Shown here: positions 8,761-18,314 of the stretch, in pieces
How positions within the stretch are numbered: position 1 is the first letter of the stretch
Layout: the number at the start of each line of letters is the position of its first letter
NCBI RefSeq assembly: GCF_000968195.1
Contig: NZ_FO704550.1
Coordinates: forward strand, 1,984,001 to 2,048,000
Direction of reading: 5' to 3'
Length of the DNA: 64,000 nt
Origin: Xenorhabdus doucetiae
GTDB taxonomy: Bacteria > Pseudomonadota > Gammaproteobacteria > Enterobacterales > Enterobacteriaceae
Position numbers and translations under genes: made by a program
The notes under the pieces: model-generated
What the model was told of the DNA's origin: nothing
What the model saw: the letters and a program-made list of their open reading frames with translations, nothing else
Databases searched by the model: none

Positions 8761-9059
8761 TTCTGGGAGCCCTCAATTTACAACGAATTGAAGACACCGT
8801 GATCCGTGAATATCCGAGTATCAATGCCGAAAATATCGCGTATTTCTTCGGGACGCTCCGGGAAACTTACCCGCTTTCGCAAAAAATCCATATTATTCTG
8901 GATGGGGCGGGTTACCACCGAACAGAATGGGTGAAAGAGATAGCGTATGTCCCTAATATTGAATTGCATTACCTACCACCTATAGCTCAAACCTCAATTC
9001 GATAGAGCGATTGTGGAAGTATATGAATGAGCAAGTACGTAACAATGTTTATTTTCCGG
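8761..9059 (+). pseudogene. internal fragment of an IS630 element (same type as element C)
   Basis: These 299 bases match 14809-15108 of the intact IS630 element almost base for base, covering the segment from LGALNLQRIEDTVIREY to the NNVYFP region. One base is missing near 8982 (CTACCACCTAT against CTACCGCCTTAC), so the conserved PPYSPNLNPIERL block is read out of frame. Both ends break off abruptly without inverted repeats, so this is a deletion remnant. Confidence 0.85.
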
Positions 9060-9447
9060 CCCCGGAAACTCAATTATGATTTTTTTAAAATCAATTATAA
9101 TAAACCCATTTCATTTTTTAATTAATATTAATCTCTAATATTAACATGGACAATCATATTATAATTACACTAAAAATTGATATTAATTTAACAGATGTTA
9201 TACCAGAGCAAAGTTCAAAACCAAATTAACGGCAGCGGTCGCTGGCTTGGTGCGTAAGTTATCAAAATTTAAAAATAAAATTTATTTTTTATTTGATGGA
9301 AGAATACCACACTGTAGGTAAATAACGTTGACGGATGTAAATATACAGTATTATAGTTCCTTTGGTAGATTATTAAGTTAATCAGATAAACTATCTGCAT
9401 TACTGTTACAATCGATAACACGATAACCTGATTTTCTGCCTGTCCTT
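9060..9447. other. AT-rich intergenic stretch
   Basis: No convincing gene. It holds a 27-codon frame at 9146-9229 without a clear ribosome site, followed in another frame by INGSGRWLGA. The left end of the IS630 element B must lie in the last part, but I could not define its repeat. Confidence 0.4.
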
Positions 9448-10433
9448 ATGAAATCGAAGATAATACTTTCTGAGCCTGAACGAATAACATTGCAACAACT
9501 CGCTTTGAATCATCCCCACCGGGATATCCGTACGCGAGGAACGGGTTTGCTCATGCTTGCCAGAGGGAGCAAGCCGTCCCAGATCACCGCTGAAATAGGA
9601 TGCAGTCTCCGGGTTATCTATAATTGGGTTCACATGTGGCACAATTCAGGGATAGCGGGATTATTAGGCGGTCATGCTGGAGGCCGGTATCTCGCTATGA
9701 CGCCTGAAATGATTGCCACTGCGGTCGAAGCTGCCTGTGCAGAGTCCCTAACTCTCGCACGGATAGCCCAGTGCGTTGAGGCAAAGCATGGGCCCCTGCC
9801 TTGTACGCTTGAAACGCTGGCAAATACCCTGAAAAAGCAGGGGCTCACCTATAAACGCACCCGTCTATCGCTTAAAAAAAGCGCAACGAAACGGAGTTTG
9901 CTAACAAATCCGCCTTGCTGAATAAAATTAAGGCTGGAGCACAGTTAGGCCATTACCGTTTGGTCTATTTTGATGAGGCGGGTTTTGCCGCATCTCCTCC
10001 GGTGCAATATGGATGGAGTCCACGGGGTAAGCCCCATGAAACTGAGCCTCAAGAGCATGACAGGCGGTCAGTTCTGGGGGCGTTAAATTACACGGATAAC
10101 ACGCTGTTTTACCAGACAACGTCAGGCAGTATCACGCGAGATGACGTGATTGATTTTTTAGAGCAGCTCGCCCAACAAGGGGACAACCGCCTGACATTTT
10201 TAGTGTTGGATAATGCGCGTATCCATCACGGGATTGAAGAAAAAATCAGAAATAGCTGGTTACGAGAACACAACCTGTTTTTATTCTTCCTTCCCGCCTA
10301 CAGCCCAGAGCTGAATTTGATTGAAATCGTCTGGAAACAAGCCAAATACCATTGGCGACGTTTTATCACTTGGACTCAGGAGACAATGGAGAATGAATTA
10401 AATACGTTATTGGGCGGTTATGGTAACCAATAG
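9448..10433 (+). CDS. IS630 family transposase in two frames (element B)
   Basis: The first frame (9448-9921) has the helix-turn-helix part: LLMLARGSKPSQITAEIG and SLRVIYNWVHMW. The second frame (open to 10433) has the DDE part: LVYFDEAGF, FLVLDNARIHHG and FLPAYSPELNLIEIVWK. The frames join at a run of seven A's (9874-9880); slipping back one base there gives SLKKKRNETEFANKSALLNK, which reads smoothly through the junction. It may be programmed -1 frameshifting or a simple mutation. The element is otherwise full length. It lies just upstream of the repeat-protein/PKS locus. Confidence 0.8.
9874..9880 (+). promoter_or_regulatory. A7 slippery run, candidate -1 frameshift site
   Basis: Seven consecutive A's in the context CTT-AAA-AAA-AGC sit exactly where the two transposase frames must be joined. 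Many IS elements use such runs to make a fusion transposase. Confidence 0.45.
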
Positions 10434-10498
10434 GCAATTAATTTCTCTTGAGTACTTAAATTGAAACCCCTAAATGGCTATATTTGGAGTAAATTATT

Positions 10499-10687
10499 AT
10501 GTCAGATGTTAGTAATATTATTAATGTTGATAACAATTTTGGTTGTAAATATAAAGTGAATTTATTTAATCAGGAGTCAGCAAATAAATTATTTCCCATC
10601 ATACCTGATCACGTGGTTGTTTCTCCGGGAAATGATTCATCTACCGGTGGTATGTGGATTCCTTGGCGTGATAGTCAGAAAGAATAA
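10499..10687 (+). CDS. small unknown protein (62 aa), first gene of the repeat/PKS locus
   Basis: A 62-residue soluble protein without signal peptide, with a good ribosome site (TTGGAG) ahead of the ATG. Its C-terminal end is Gly/Ser/Trp-rich: SPGNDSSTGGMWIPWRDSQKE, preceded by VNLFNQESANKLFPIIP. The single Cys16 lies in NNFGCKYKV. Position and strand suggest it belongs to the locus that follows. A leader-plus-core peptide is conceivable but no modification enzyme is visible. A 22-codon frame (10714-10782, MNYFIPESGTECRFYTVIEYLL is its start region in part) lies in the gap to the next gene and is doubtful. Confidence 0.45.
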   Translation: MSDVSNIINVDNNFGCKYKVNLFNQESANKLFPIIPDHVVVSPGNDSSTGGMWIPWRDSQKE

Positions 10688-13600
10688 GCTGCTGAAAATA
10701 CTGGGTAAACCCTATGAATTATTTTATTCCTGAAAGTGGTACGGAATGTCGGTTTTATACGGTTATTGAGTATTTATTGTGATAACGAAAATAATTACTT
10801 AGAGAGATGAAATTCAAATGAAGATACATACTTTACATTTTGATTTGGCTCAAGGTCATTTACGTACCCAATCCAGCCAATTGAGTCTCTGGGTTGGTGA
10901 ATATAATATACCGTTGCAAGAACATGATGAGTCAAGTTTAGCCAAAGCGGCTGGCGAGAATCCTGCAATAGATATGGTTCTGCGTTACGGTTCACACAAT
11001 ATTAGCCATTTCGCAGAGGTACCTGAACACTATTTTTTACCTCATCACGTTACGCTAATTAAAGTGGTTGGTGATAAATCAGGGCCTTACCGTTCCTCGT
11101 TACCGGTTCTTTACCATCTTTCTTACCATATCCCTAATGCTCATTTACGTCGTTATGCCAAACGTAACATAGAAAAATTAGCCGTAAATAATATAGCGAT
11201 GGCTTTGCCGGGTAAACTGAGCGCTCTTGGTGTTAATAGCCAACATTTAGCGCGAAACCCTATTCATTGTGGCGATTTGTTGGTTGCAACTAATGAAATG
11301 AAAACACCATGGGATTTTGCTTGCTCTATTGTGTTTTCCCATCCGGAATTGTCTAACAGTCAGGCTTATGCAGCATCAATTGTCATGAATGCACATATTG
11401 CCCCACCGCAGGAAATAGATCCACTGCAATATAACCGAGTTTATGAACTGTCTATATCAATATCGAGTCAGGGACCCGCGACAGAGACAGGCGGTTTTGC
11501 CACTTATGGCCAATTGGTTGATCCTGATGGCAACAAGATGTTTTACGAATTTGACTGGGTTGGTGAAGATGGGCAGGTGATTTTCGCCGAAGGTGATCCG
11601 GTGATGCAATATAATCTATCGGATGAAACAGAGAATTATTCAGGATCGCCGGCCTCTAATGCGCTGAAAACTTCACATAATGATACCCGTTTGCAAAATC
11701 ATAACTGGAGTGTCAGCCGAAGTGCGTCTCTCGACGTTACCGAATTCAAAGATCAAGCTTCAGCATTGAATGCTCCGCAAAATACCAGCCAAATTTGGAC
11801 AGCCACTAACCGCACACCTAATCATGGTATGGATGTGTATCCTGACAGCATCCGTTACGATCCCGGTCAAAGCCATTTTTCCGTTGATTTTAAAAATAAA
11901 TATTTACGTCAGCTTGGTGTTTATATTCAATTCTTTAAAGACACTGAGATGAAACAGCCGATCGATAATCCAACGGTTGATGGTAATTGGCCGTTTTATT
12001 TCCCTAAAGAGTTAGCGGAATTATTCGAAACGCCATCACAAAAAGCCCTTGGGGTGTTGCCTAATGTCAATACGATCATGGGAATTCCGATGCCCACTGA
12101 TCCCACTAATTTTAGTTTGCCTTGGCCGGCTGAAGCTCAGGCAGCTAAATTCTTGTTTGGTGGTTTGGGAACTTCCCGTTGGGATAACCCGATTGTTTGG
12201 CCGGGTGTGATTTTAACCGGTATGTTCCAGTACGGTATTCCATCGTTGATGATGTTGGCCGGTGCCGCAGTGACCAATACTCAGTGGTATAAAGATTTTA
12301 TTTCTAATAAAGATAACGTTGCCATATTAGCAGGTATTGCTTTCCCATTGATTGGCGGTGGTGCCGCTATCGGTTCAGCATTATTCAATACTAAAAAAGT
12401 GCTCACCAGTTTAGCCAGTATTACCATTGGTATTTTAGCTAAAAAAGGACTGGAAGCGTTAGCCACTTATGTGACAGCCCAGATAGCAGCCAGTGCAGCG
12501 GCTCAGGCGGTTCCTGTGGTGGGTTGGGCGTTTAGGATTGCTGCAATTGCGCTAGATTTGGCTCAGATTGCAGTGACTACAGGGGAATTGCTCTCTACGC
12601 CAGCCACTTTGGAAGTGGATATCAAGCGCCAGATGACGTTGGCTTTTACTCTGCATCCCGATCCCGCTCATGGTGAAGTGGGGCGCCCAGAAACCGCAAT
12701 CTGGCCGCCGGTGGGAGTGCAGTGCCAGGTGACGGCCGAATATACCAACGGCACCTACTACACCCAGACTATTCCATTACCTACAACTGGTTCCAATACG
12801 CCGCTAATTTTTAATTTCAATTCGGTTGGTTGGGGTGGAACCCTGAAAATTAAGGCTAATGTTTATTCCGCTACTGGTTGGTTAGCGGGGAGCTACGCCA
12901 GCGAGCTGCTGAATGCGCAACCAGACGATCCTAATGAAGGCATTATGCACGTCAGTGGCAATATAAAAGAGATGTTGGTGCCTCTGACTCAGGTGACGCA
13001 ATACGAATATTGGGAACAGTTGTCTTACGATAGCGATAAAAAAGAGTATCAGTGGATTGCAGGCAGTGTGCCGTTGGAAACCCAGTCTTCAACCAATTGC
13101 AGCAATGTAGGTAATAACATCTGCAAGCGGGTCAATATGACAATACTGAATTCAGATTATCAGGTGGGTTATTGCTACCAGGCTTCCGGTCAGAATATCC
13201 CACTGGAAGATCCATCAAGCCCTCCAAATAGCGGTCAGATGTATGTGTTGCAAAACATTTCCACTTTGAGCAACAACACGCTGAATGAGCGTTTGAAATT
13301 ATCCGAGGTGGGTTTCAAAGTACAACCCCTGATCAGCTATAACAGTTTTGGCGAAGGGCCGGACGACAAAACCATCACTCCTTATAACTTTATTATTGAC
13401 TCACGATTCGGCGAATATCACTTGCGTCGAGTGGACCTGCGCGATGGAAAACATGATTTTAGTTTGACGGATAATCCGCTGTCTTGGGGATCGTTTACGA
13501 TTCCTCATCTGGATGCAATGGTGGTTCATCCGAGCGGTTATGTTGTTGCAGTCAGTTGGCAATACAGCAAGATGCAGATCCTGCCGTTGGGTGATCAGGG

Positions 13601-14137
13601 TTACCCGGATGCTCAAGCACCTGCGGCCCAGATTGTCTCTGGCGAGGGGATTCGACAAGGGCTCATGCATGGGCCAATTGCCCTGACTGTCACGCCAGAT
13701 GGTCGCATCTTATTATTGGAAACAATCAATACCCGTATTCAGGCGTTCGATACTAAAGGGAATCCATTCCCCAGTTTTCCAGGGGCAAAACTGTTTAAAC
13801 TACCTACTGCTGAGTATCAGGCAACACTGGATGCTCAGATGTTCTCTCCTGCATTACAACAAGCATTTCGTGAACAAGGGCTGACATTCTTGTTTAGTAA
13901 CAGTGATCCGAGCTTTATTCATTCACTGGATGCCGGAGTGCTGGATGAGCAGATTATTGCTGCCTTTGCTGAGGACGGGATCTATCTGAGTTATAACCAG
14001 ACCGTAGACGGTAATATTGACCCAGTTGGTAGCACAACGGTTGATGTGATACAGCAAGGACAGAGCTGGTTGGTATATGATCCGCAGAAACCTGCAACTT
14101 ACACGCTAACTGCTCAGGGACCAACGGTATCCGTATA

Positions 14138-15240
14138 TACCAATCGCCATTGAAGATGCTTGATTTCTTATCCAAACCCGATCATGCTTGCAATCATGAA
14201 AATTCATCTGACACCAGAACAAAAACGTGCCCTCGAATTGATGCATGATACCACTCGTGATAGTCGAGTCTGTGATCGCATCAAGGCCGTGCTTTTGGCG
14301 TCAGAGGGCTGGACAGCTCAGATGATTGCTCAGGCCTTACGTATTCATGAAACTACGGTAAGCCGTCACCTAAAAGATTTCATCGCGCAGGAAAAACTCA
14401 CCCCCGAAAATGGCGGTTCTGAAAGCCATCTCTCTGCCAAACAAACCGCCGATCTGGTTGATTATTTGACGGCAAATTTGCTGCATACGACCGCTCAAAT
14501 TGTGGATTATGTACGAGCTCGTTGGCAGGTGTCTTTCAGCGTGGGAGGCATGACGAAATGGCTTCACCGACAAGGTTTCAGCTACAAAAAGCCAAAGGGC
14601 GTTCCTCATAAATTCGATGCGGATAAGCAGCAACAATTTATTGATGACTACCAGTCTCTGAAAGACCGGGCAGGTCAGAATGAACCTATCCTATTTATTG
14701 ATGCGGTGCATCCTTCGCAGTCCACAAAGCTCAGCTATGGTTGGATGAAAGCGGGGAAAAATCAGGTAAAAGTGGTCGAAACCACCGGCAGTCGTACCCG
14801 TCTCAATCTTCTGGGCGCCCTCAATTTACAACGAATTGAAGACACCGTGATCCGTGAATACCCGAGTATCAATGCCGAAAATATCGCGTATTTTTTCGGC
14901 GCTATTAGAGAAACTTACCCACTTTCGCAAAAAATTCATATTATTCTGGATGGGGCGGGTTACCACCGGGCAGAATTGGTGAAAGAGGTGGCATATGTCC
15001 TTAATATTGAACTGCATTACCTACCGCCTTACAGCCCAAACCTCAATCCAATAGAGCGATTGTGGAAGTATATGAATGAGCAAGTACGTAACAATGTTTA
15101 TTTTCCGGATGCGAAGACATTCCGTGAAACCCTTCGTCACTTTTTTCATGTCACTTTGCCAGAAAAAGCGAAAGAACTCACGACTAGACTGACTGACAAC
15201 TTTCAGATTTTAAAACCTGCATCTTCAAGTTAGATTGGTA
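14138..15240 (+). mobile_element. IS630 family element (element C), 1103 bp
   Basis: The ends are imperfect inverted repeats: TACCAATC-N5-TGAAGATGC on the left, and the same on the reverse strand at the right end (15219-15240). Flanking TA dinucleotides at 14136-14137 and 15241-15242 are the expected IS630 target duplication. These borders restore the interrupted gene in frame, which fixes them independently. Confidence 0.88.
14196..15233 (+). CDS. IS630 family transposase (element C)
   Basis: About 345 residues from the ATG at 14196 (MKIHLTPEQKRALELMH); ATGs at 14184 or the TTG at 14160 are alternatives. It has an N-terminal helix-turn-helix (MIAQALRIHETTVSRHLKDF) and a DDE core with LFIDAVHPS, HIILDGAGYH and YLPPYSPNLNPIERLWKYM. 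All three acids are present and the frame is intact, so the element looks recent and potentially active. A truncated relative lies at 8761-9059. Confidence 0.9.
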   Translation: MKIHLTPEQKRALELMHDTTRDSRVCDRIKAVLLASEGWTAQMIAQALRIHETTVSRHLKDFIAQEKLTPENGGSESHLSAKQTADLVDYLTANLLHTTAQIVDYVRARWQVSFSVGGMTKWLHRQGFSYKKPKGVPHKFDADKQQQFIDDYQSLKDRAGQNEPILFIDAVHPSQSTKLSYGWMKAGKNQVKVVETTGSRTRLNLLGALNLQRIEDTVIREYPSINAENIAYFFGAIRETYPLSQKIHIILDGAGYHRAELVKEVAYVLNIELHYLPPYSPNLNPIERLWKYMNEQVRNNVYFPDAKTFRETLRHFFHVTLPEKAKELTTRLTDNFQILKPASSS

Positions 15241-16363
15241 TATAACGATTTGGGTAATGTGCAGGTTATCGCTATCGGTCAAGGTGTCAAATGGCAAATT
15301 GATGATCTTGCTGGTGCCCGCTCTTGGTTGTTAACCCTTGATGTAACGAATCCGGCTGAAATTATAGTCGCTGATTATCTGTCCTACATGCCGCTGAATA
15401 AGCCAGAGGGAATAACTTATTTGGATGTGGCGGTCGAGTCTAAAGGATATATTTATGTCTTGTCATACCGTAATAAAGGACGTGATCCAACGGATTATAT
15501 CCTTGATATCTATGAGCCTGACGGTAAGTTCTTGGTCACTGTCCCTGATCCGACATTAACGCCTGATCCGACTAAACGTCAGTATATTGTTGCTGCGCAT
15601 CTGGTGATAGATAAATTCCGTACTCTGGTGGCGATGAATTACGGCAAGTTCCTGGGTGAAAATCAACGTACTCAACCACAGATCAGCCAGTGGACACCAA
15701 CCACACCGATATTTGATTTAGGTATCGATCAATTACCGATATTCCAGCAACACGATATGGACAAAATCCGTGCAGTTTTTGCTGAGAACAAACACCCTCT
15801 TAGTCATCAGGCGACTATCGAAACTATCAATAACAATGGTTATTTCATCATTACCGATGTTGATACCCGTTATCCGGTCATTTCTACAGTAGATGGCGAT
15901 AATTTGCAGATTATTTCTGTCTACAGTTTCTCGGAGAAAAATATGTTATTAAAAAGTTATAGTTCAGGATTTAAAGCGGTCTTGCAATTATTAGGTATCT
16001 TGGAGAGCGATGTAACGGAGACAGTCGTTATTCCATCTTCGTCGCAAGGCTTTTTACGGCCTGATGATCCGCAGTCACTGGCCCCATCTCATCAGTCAAA
16101 CGTGTTGTCAGCAGCAGAGCTGTTGATCCTTTCTGGTATCCCCCTGGTTGAAGCGCCGATAACATTTCCGGCAACCGTTGATGTTTTTGCGATTGGAAAA
16201 TTGGTGATTGCTAATGGTGAGATTTTGAAAATTAGCAGCTCAAATTCACAGCCGATTGTGGTAGCGGTAGACACGCTGGTGCTTGAACAGGGTGGACAAC
16301 TGATATGTGACGCTAATGTGATCTTAAATGTGCAAACTTATACCCAAACTGAGGAGAATACCC

Positions 16364-17638
16364 ATGAATAAAATGAAATCTGTTGACGAAACTTTGGCTA
16401 TGTTGCGTGAGCATTATCATTTGACCGGCACAGAGCGGCAGCCAAAACAATTGAAAACTTCGGACTTTGATGGGCCGGTAATATTTTCTCACGATCCAAA
16501 AATGGCTACAGTGCCACCTGCGTTTTTTACTGTACAGACTATACAGGAGTTGAAGGAGCTTGGCGGGGTGCCTGACAGTGAGTATGGCCCGGGTGGAATG
16601 GAACCCCATCATCCATTACCTGAACCCTATTCAGCTGAACGGTTGGCGAATGTCACCGGTAATCATGTTGATATATGTAAAGCTTTCCGTGCTTATATCT
16701 ATGGATATTCTCCTTTAGTCAAAGATTATGAGGATATTCTGAACGCTAAACGTTTTCCGATGAAAGTCGCGTTATACAGTGGTGAAGATATTGTTGTCAC
16801 TGCCAGTAACCCATTGATTATTGGAAATAAATATAGCCATGGTGAACCTGTTAATTTGACGTTTAATAAGATAACGATTGAACCTGGCGGTAAGATTATT
16901 CATTTGACTCATAGCACCATTGAAGCGAACGAAATTATCATAATTAATTCCCCAAACCTCTATACAACTCCAGATGATAATGATGATAAACCACCTATTG
17001 TAGATATTGGAGGTGACGGAGGCAATGGTGGAAGCGGAAACGACGGTTCTGATGGAAGAGACGGCAGCAATGGTAGTTCTGGTAAAGATAATAAAAACTC
17101 CTGTGCAAGGGATGCTACGAACGGTACCGCTGGTGGCAGTGCCACTGATGGTGCCGGAGGAAGTGATGGCGAAAAAGGTGAGGATGCGGGTGATGTTAAT
17201 TATAAAGTAGTTGTCGTTCAAGGTTTTGTGAATATGGTGACACAAGGCGGTAATGGTGGTGATGGCGGTAACGGTGGTAATGGTGGTAATGGTGGAAAAG
17301 GGGGAAATGGCGGTGCTTCTACCAGCGAATGTAGGGCTGGTAATGGCGGTAATGGTGGTAATGGCGGCAACGGTGGTAGAAGTGGTAATGGTGGTAATGC
17401 GGGCGCTGGCGGTAACATCTATTTTACTTATCAGGAAGGGAGTGCGACGTTCGGGGCTAAGGCGATTGGCGGTACCGGTGGTAAAGGCGGCAATGGTGGT
17501 TCTGGGGGAGCTGGTGGTGGTGGTGGTGCGGGTTATATCGGTGGTACCCCAGGTAAGGGTGGTTCATCGGGGACCACAGGAGCTGCCGGAAAAGCTGGTG
17601 CTGTAGGTTCAATTTATGTCAACGGTAAAAAACAATAA
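16364..17638 (+). CDS. glycine-rich repeat protein 1
   Basis: 424 residues; the ATG at 16364 follows GAGGAG and overlaps the end of the giant gene by 8 nt, indicating translational coupling. Residues 1-200 are an ordinary, non-repetitive domain (SVDETLAMLREHYHLTG, then FRAYIYGYSPLVKDYE and beta-rich sequence IIIGNKYS...IIHLTHSTIEANEI). Residues 215-424 are dominated by GGNGGNGGDGG repeats, broken by short ordinary strands (YKVVVVQGFVNMVTQ and GNIYFTYQEGSATFGAKAI). Such sequences can form polyglycine-II bundles; that is inference. No signal peptide. Function unknown. Confidence 0.72.
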   Translation: MNKMKSVDETLAMLREHYHLTGTERQPKQLKTSDFDGPVIFSHDPKMATVPPAFFTVQTIQELKELGGVPDSEYGPGGMEPHHPLPEPYSAERLANVTGNHVDICKAFRAYIYGYSPLVKDYEDILNAKRFPMKVALYSGEDIVVTASNPLIIGNKYSHGEPVNLTFNKITIEPGGKIIHLTHSTIEANEIIIINSPNLYTTPDDNDDKPPIVDIGGDGGNGGSGNDGSDGRDGSNGSSGKDNKNSCARDATNGTAGGSATDGAGGSDGEKGEDAGDVNYKVVVVQGFVNMVTQGGNGGDGGNGGNGGNGGKGGNGGASTSECRAGNGGNGGNGGNGGRSGNGGNAGAGGNIYFTYQEGSATFGAKAIGGTGGKGGNGGSGGAGGGGGAGYIGGTPGKGGSSGTTGAAGKAGAVGSIYVNGKKQ

Positions 17639-17653
17639 CCGCAAGGAGGAGTT

Positions 17654-18310
17654 ATGGTCGCAGATATTCAAATTTTGGGGACTAACGGTGTGAATGTTGC
17701 CGATGGAGCCAATGGCGCTGATGGTCAACGGGGTGCTGATGGTCAGAATGCTTCTCGTCGTAAGCCACCCACTGCCGGTAGCCCTGGTGGCGATGGTCAA
17801 TCTGGCCAGAATGGCTTGGATGGTCAATCCGGTTCTAGCTGGTGGTTCGCCCTGCGTTGTACCCGTTTTGACGTACAGAGTGTCGCACGGATTAGCAATA
17901 ATGGCGGTAATGGCGGTAATGGCGGCATAGCAGGTTACGGTGGCAATGGGGGGGATGGCGGTAATGGTGGCCGTGGTAATTCGTCATCGTCAGGCAAGCC
18001 GGGGGGTATCGGCGGTAACGGTGGCAATGGGGGTAATGGCGGCAATGGGGGGGATGGCGGCGATGGCGGTAATGTTTGGGTTAGATATAACCAAACTAGC
18101 TTACCAAAACCGGTATCTGCCACGTCTAATGGCGGGAATGGAGGACTCGGTCAGCCCGGTGGTGTAGGAGGGATCGCCGGGCGCGGTGGGGTAAATGGAG
18201 ATGGTTCACATGCACCCGATGGAGAATATGGTATTGGAGGGATTAGCGCCAGCGGTGGTCAGGCTGGGAGGGCTGGGAAGGTTTCTGTAAATCACTTGCT
18301 GCGAGGATAA
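17654..18310 (+). CDS. glycine-rich repeat protein 2
   Basis: 218 residues behind a near-perfect AAGGAGGAG. It starts with a short ordinary part (MVADIQILGTNGVNV), then collagen-like GANGADGQRGADGQN triplets, an ordinary strand (SWWFALRCTRFDVQSVARI), a GGNGGNGG block, another strand (GNVWVRYNQTSLPKPVSAT) and a final Gly-rich block ending GQAGRAGKVSVNHLL. The alternation of ordinary strands with Gly-rich blocks is the same as in the preceding protein, so the two are probably paralogous. The antisense proline-rich frames are artefacts. Confidence 0.72.
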   Translation: MVADIQILGTNGVNVADGANGADGQRGADGQNASRRKPPTAGSPGGDGQSGQNGLDGQSGSSWWFALRCTRFDVQSVARISNNGGNGGNGGIAGYGGNGGDGGNGGRGNSSSSGKPGGIGGNGGNGGNGGNGGDGGDGGNVWVRYNQTSLPKPVSATSNGGNGGLGQPGGVGGIAGRGGVNGDGSHAPDGEYGIGGISASGGQAGRAGKVSVNHLLRG

Positions 18311-18314
18311 TGAC

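Larger units (their letters stand above)
10818..16371 (+). pseudogene. giant multidomain protein (1482 codons) interrupted by IS630
   Basis: Removing the IS630 element (14138-15240) and one copy of its TA target joins 10818-14137 to 15243-16371 in frame (4449 nt, SVY-NDLGNV at the joint). No signal peptide. Residues about 1-450 are globular; 457-592 are strongly hydrophobic and helical (SLMMLAGAAV, AILAGIAFPLIGGGAAIG, AASAAAQAVPVVGWAF). Later come NHL/beta-propeller-like strands (HGPIALTVTPDGRILLLE near residue 952, and EGITYLDVAVESKGYIYVLS after the IS). Two copies of a roughly 60-residue module occur (LDAGVLDEQIIAAFAEDG and DMDKIRAVFAENKHPLS). The family is unknown to me; a toxin-like or structural role is speculation. 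As it stands the gene is broken at residue 1107. Confidence 0.7.

Noticed and set aside
17218..18123. Proline-rich open frames on the minus strand
   Set aside because: They are the complement of glycine codons and have no ribosome sites.
17000..18300. Short tandem repeats resembling a CRISPR array or satellite
   Set aside because: The repeats are coding GGN codons (GGTAATGGTGGT and variants) within intact frames, with no constant repeat-spacer layout.
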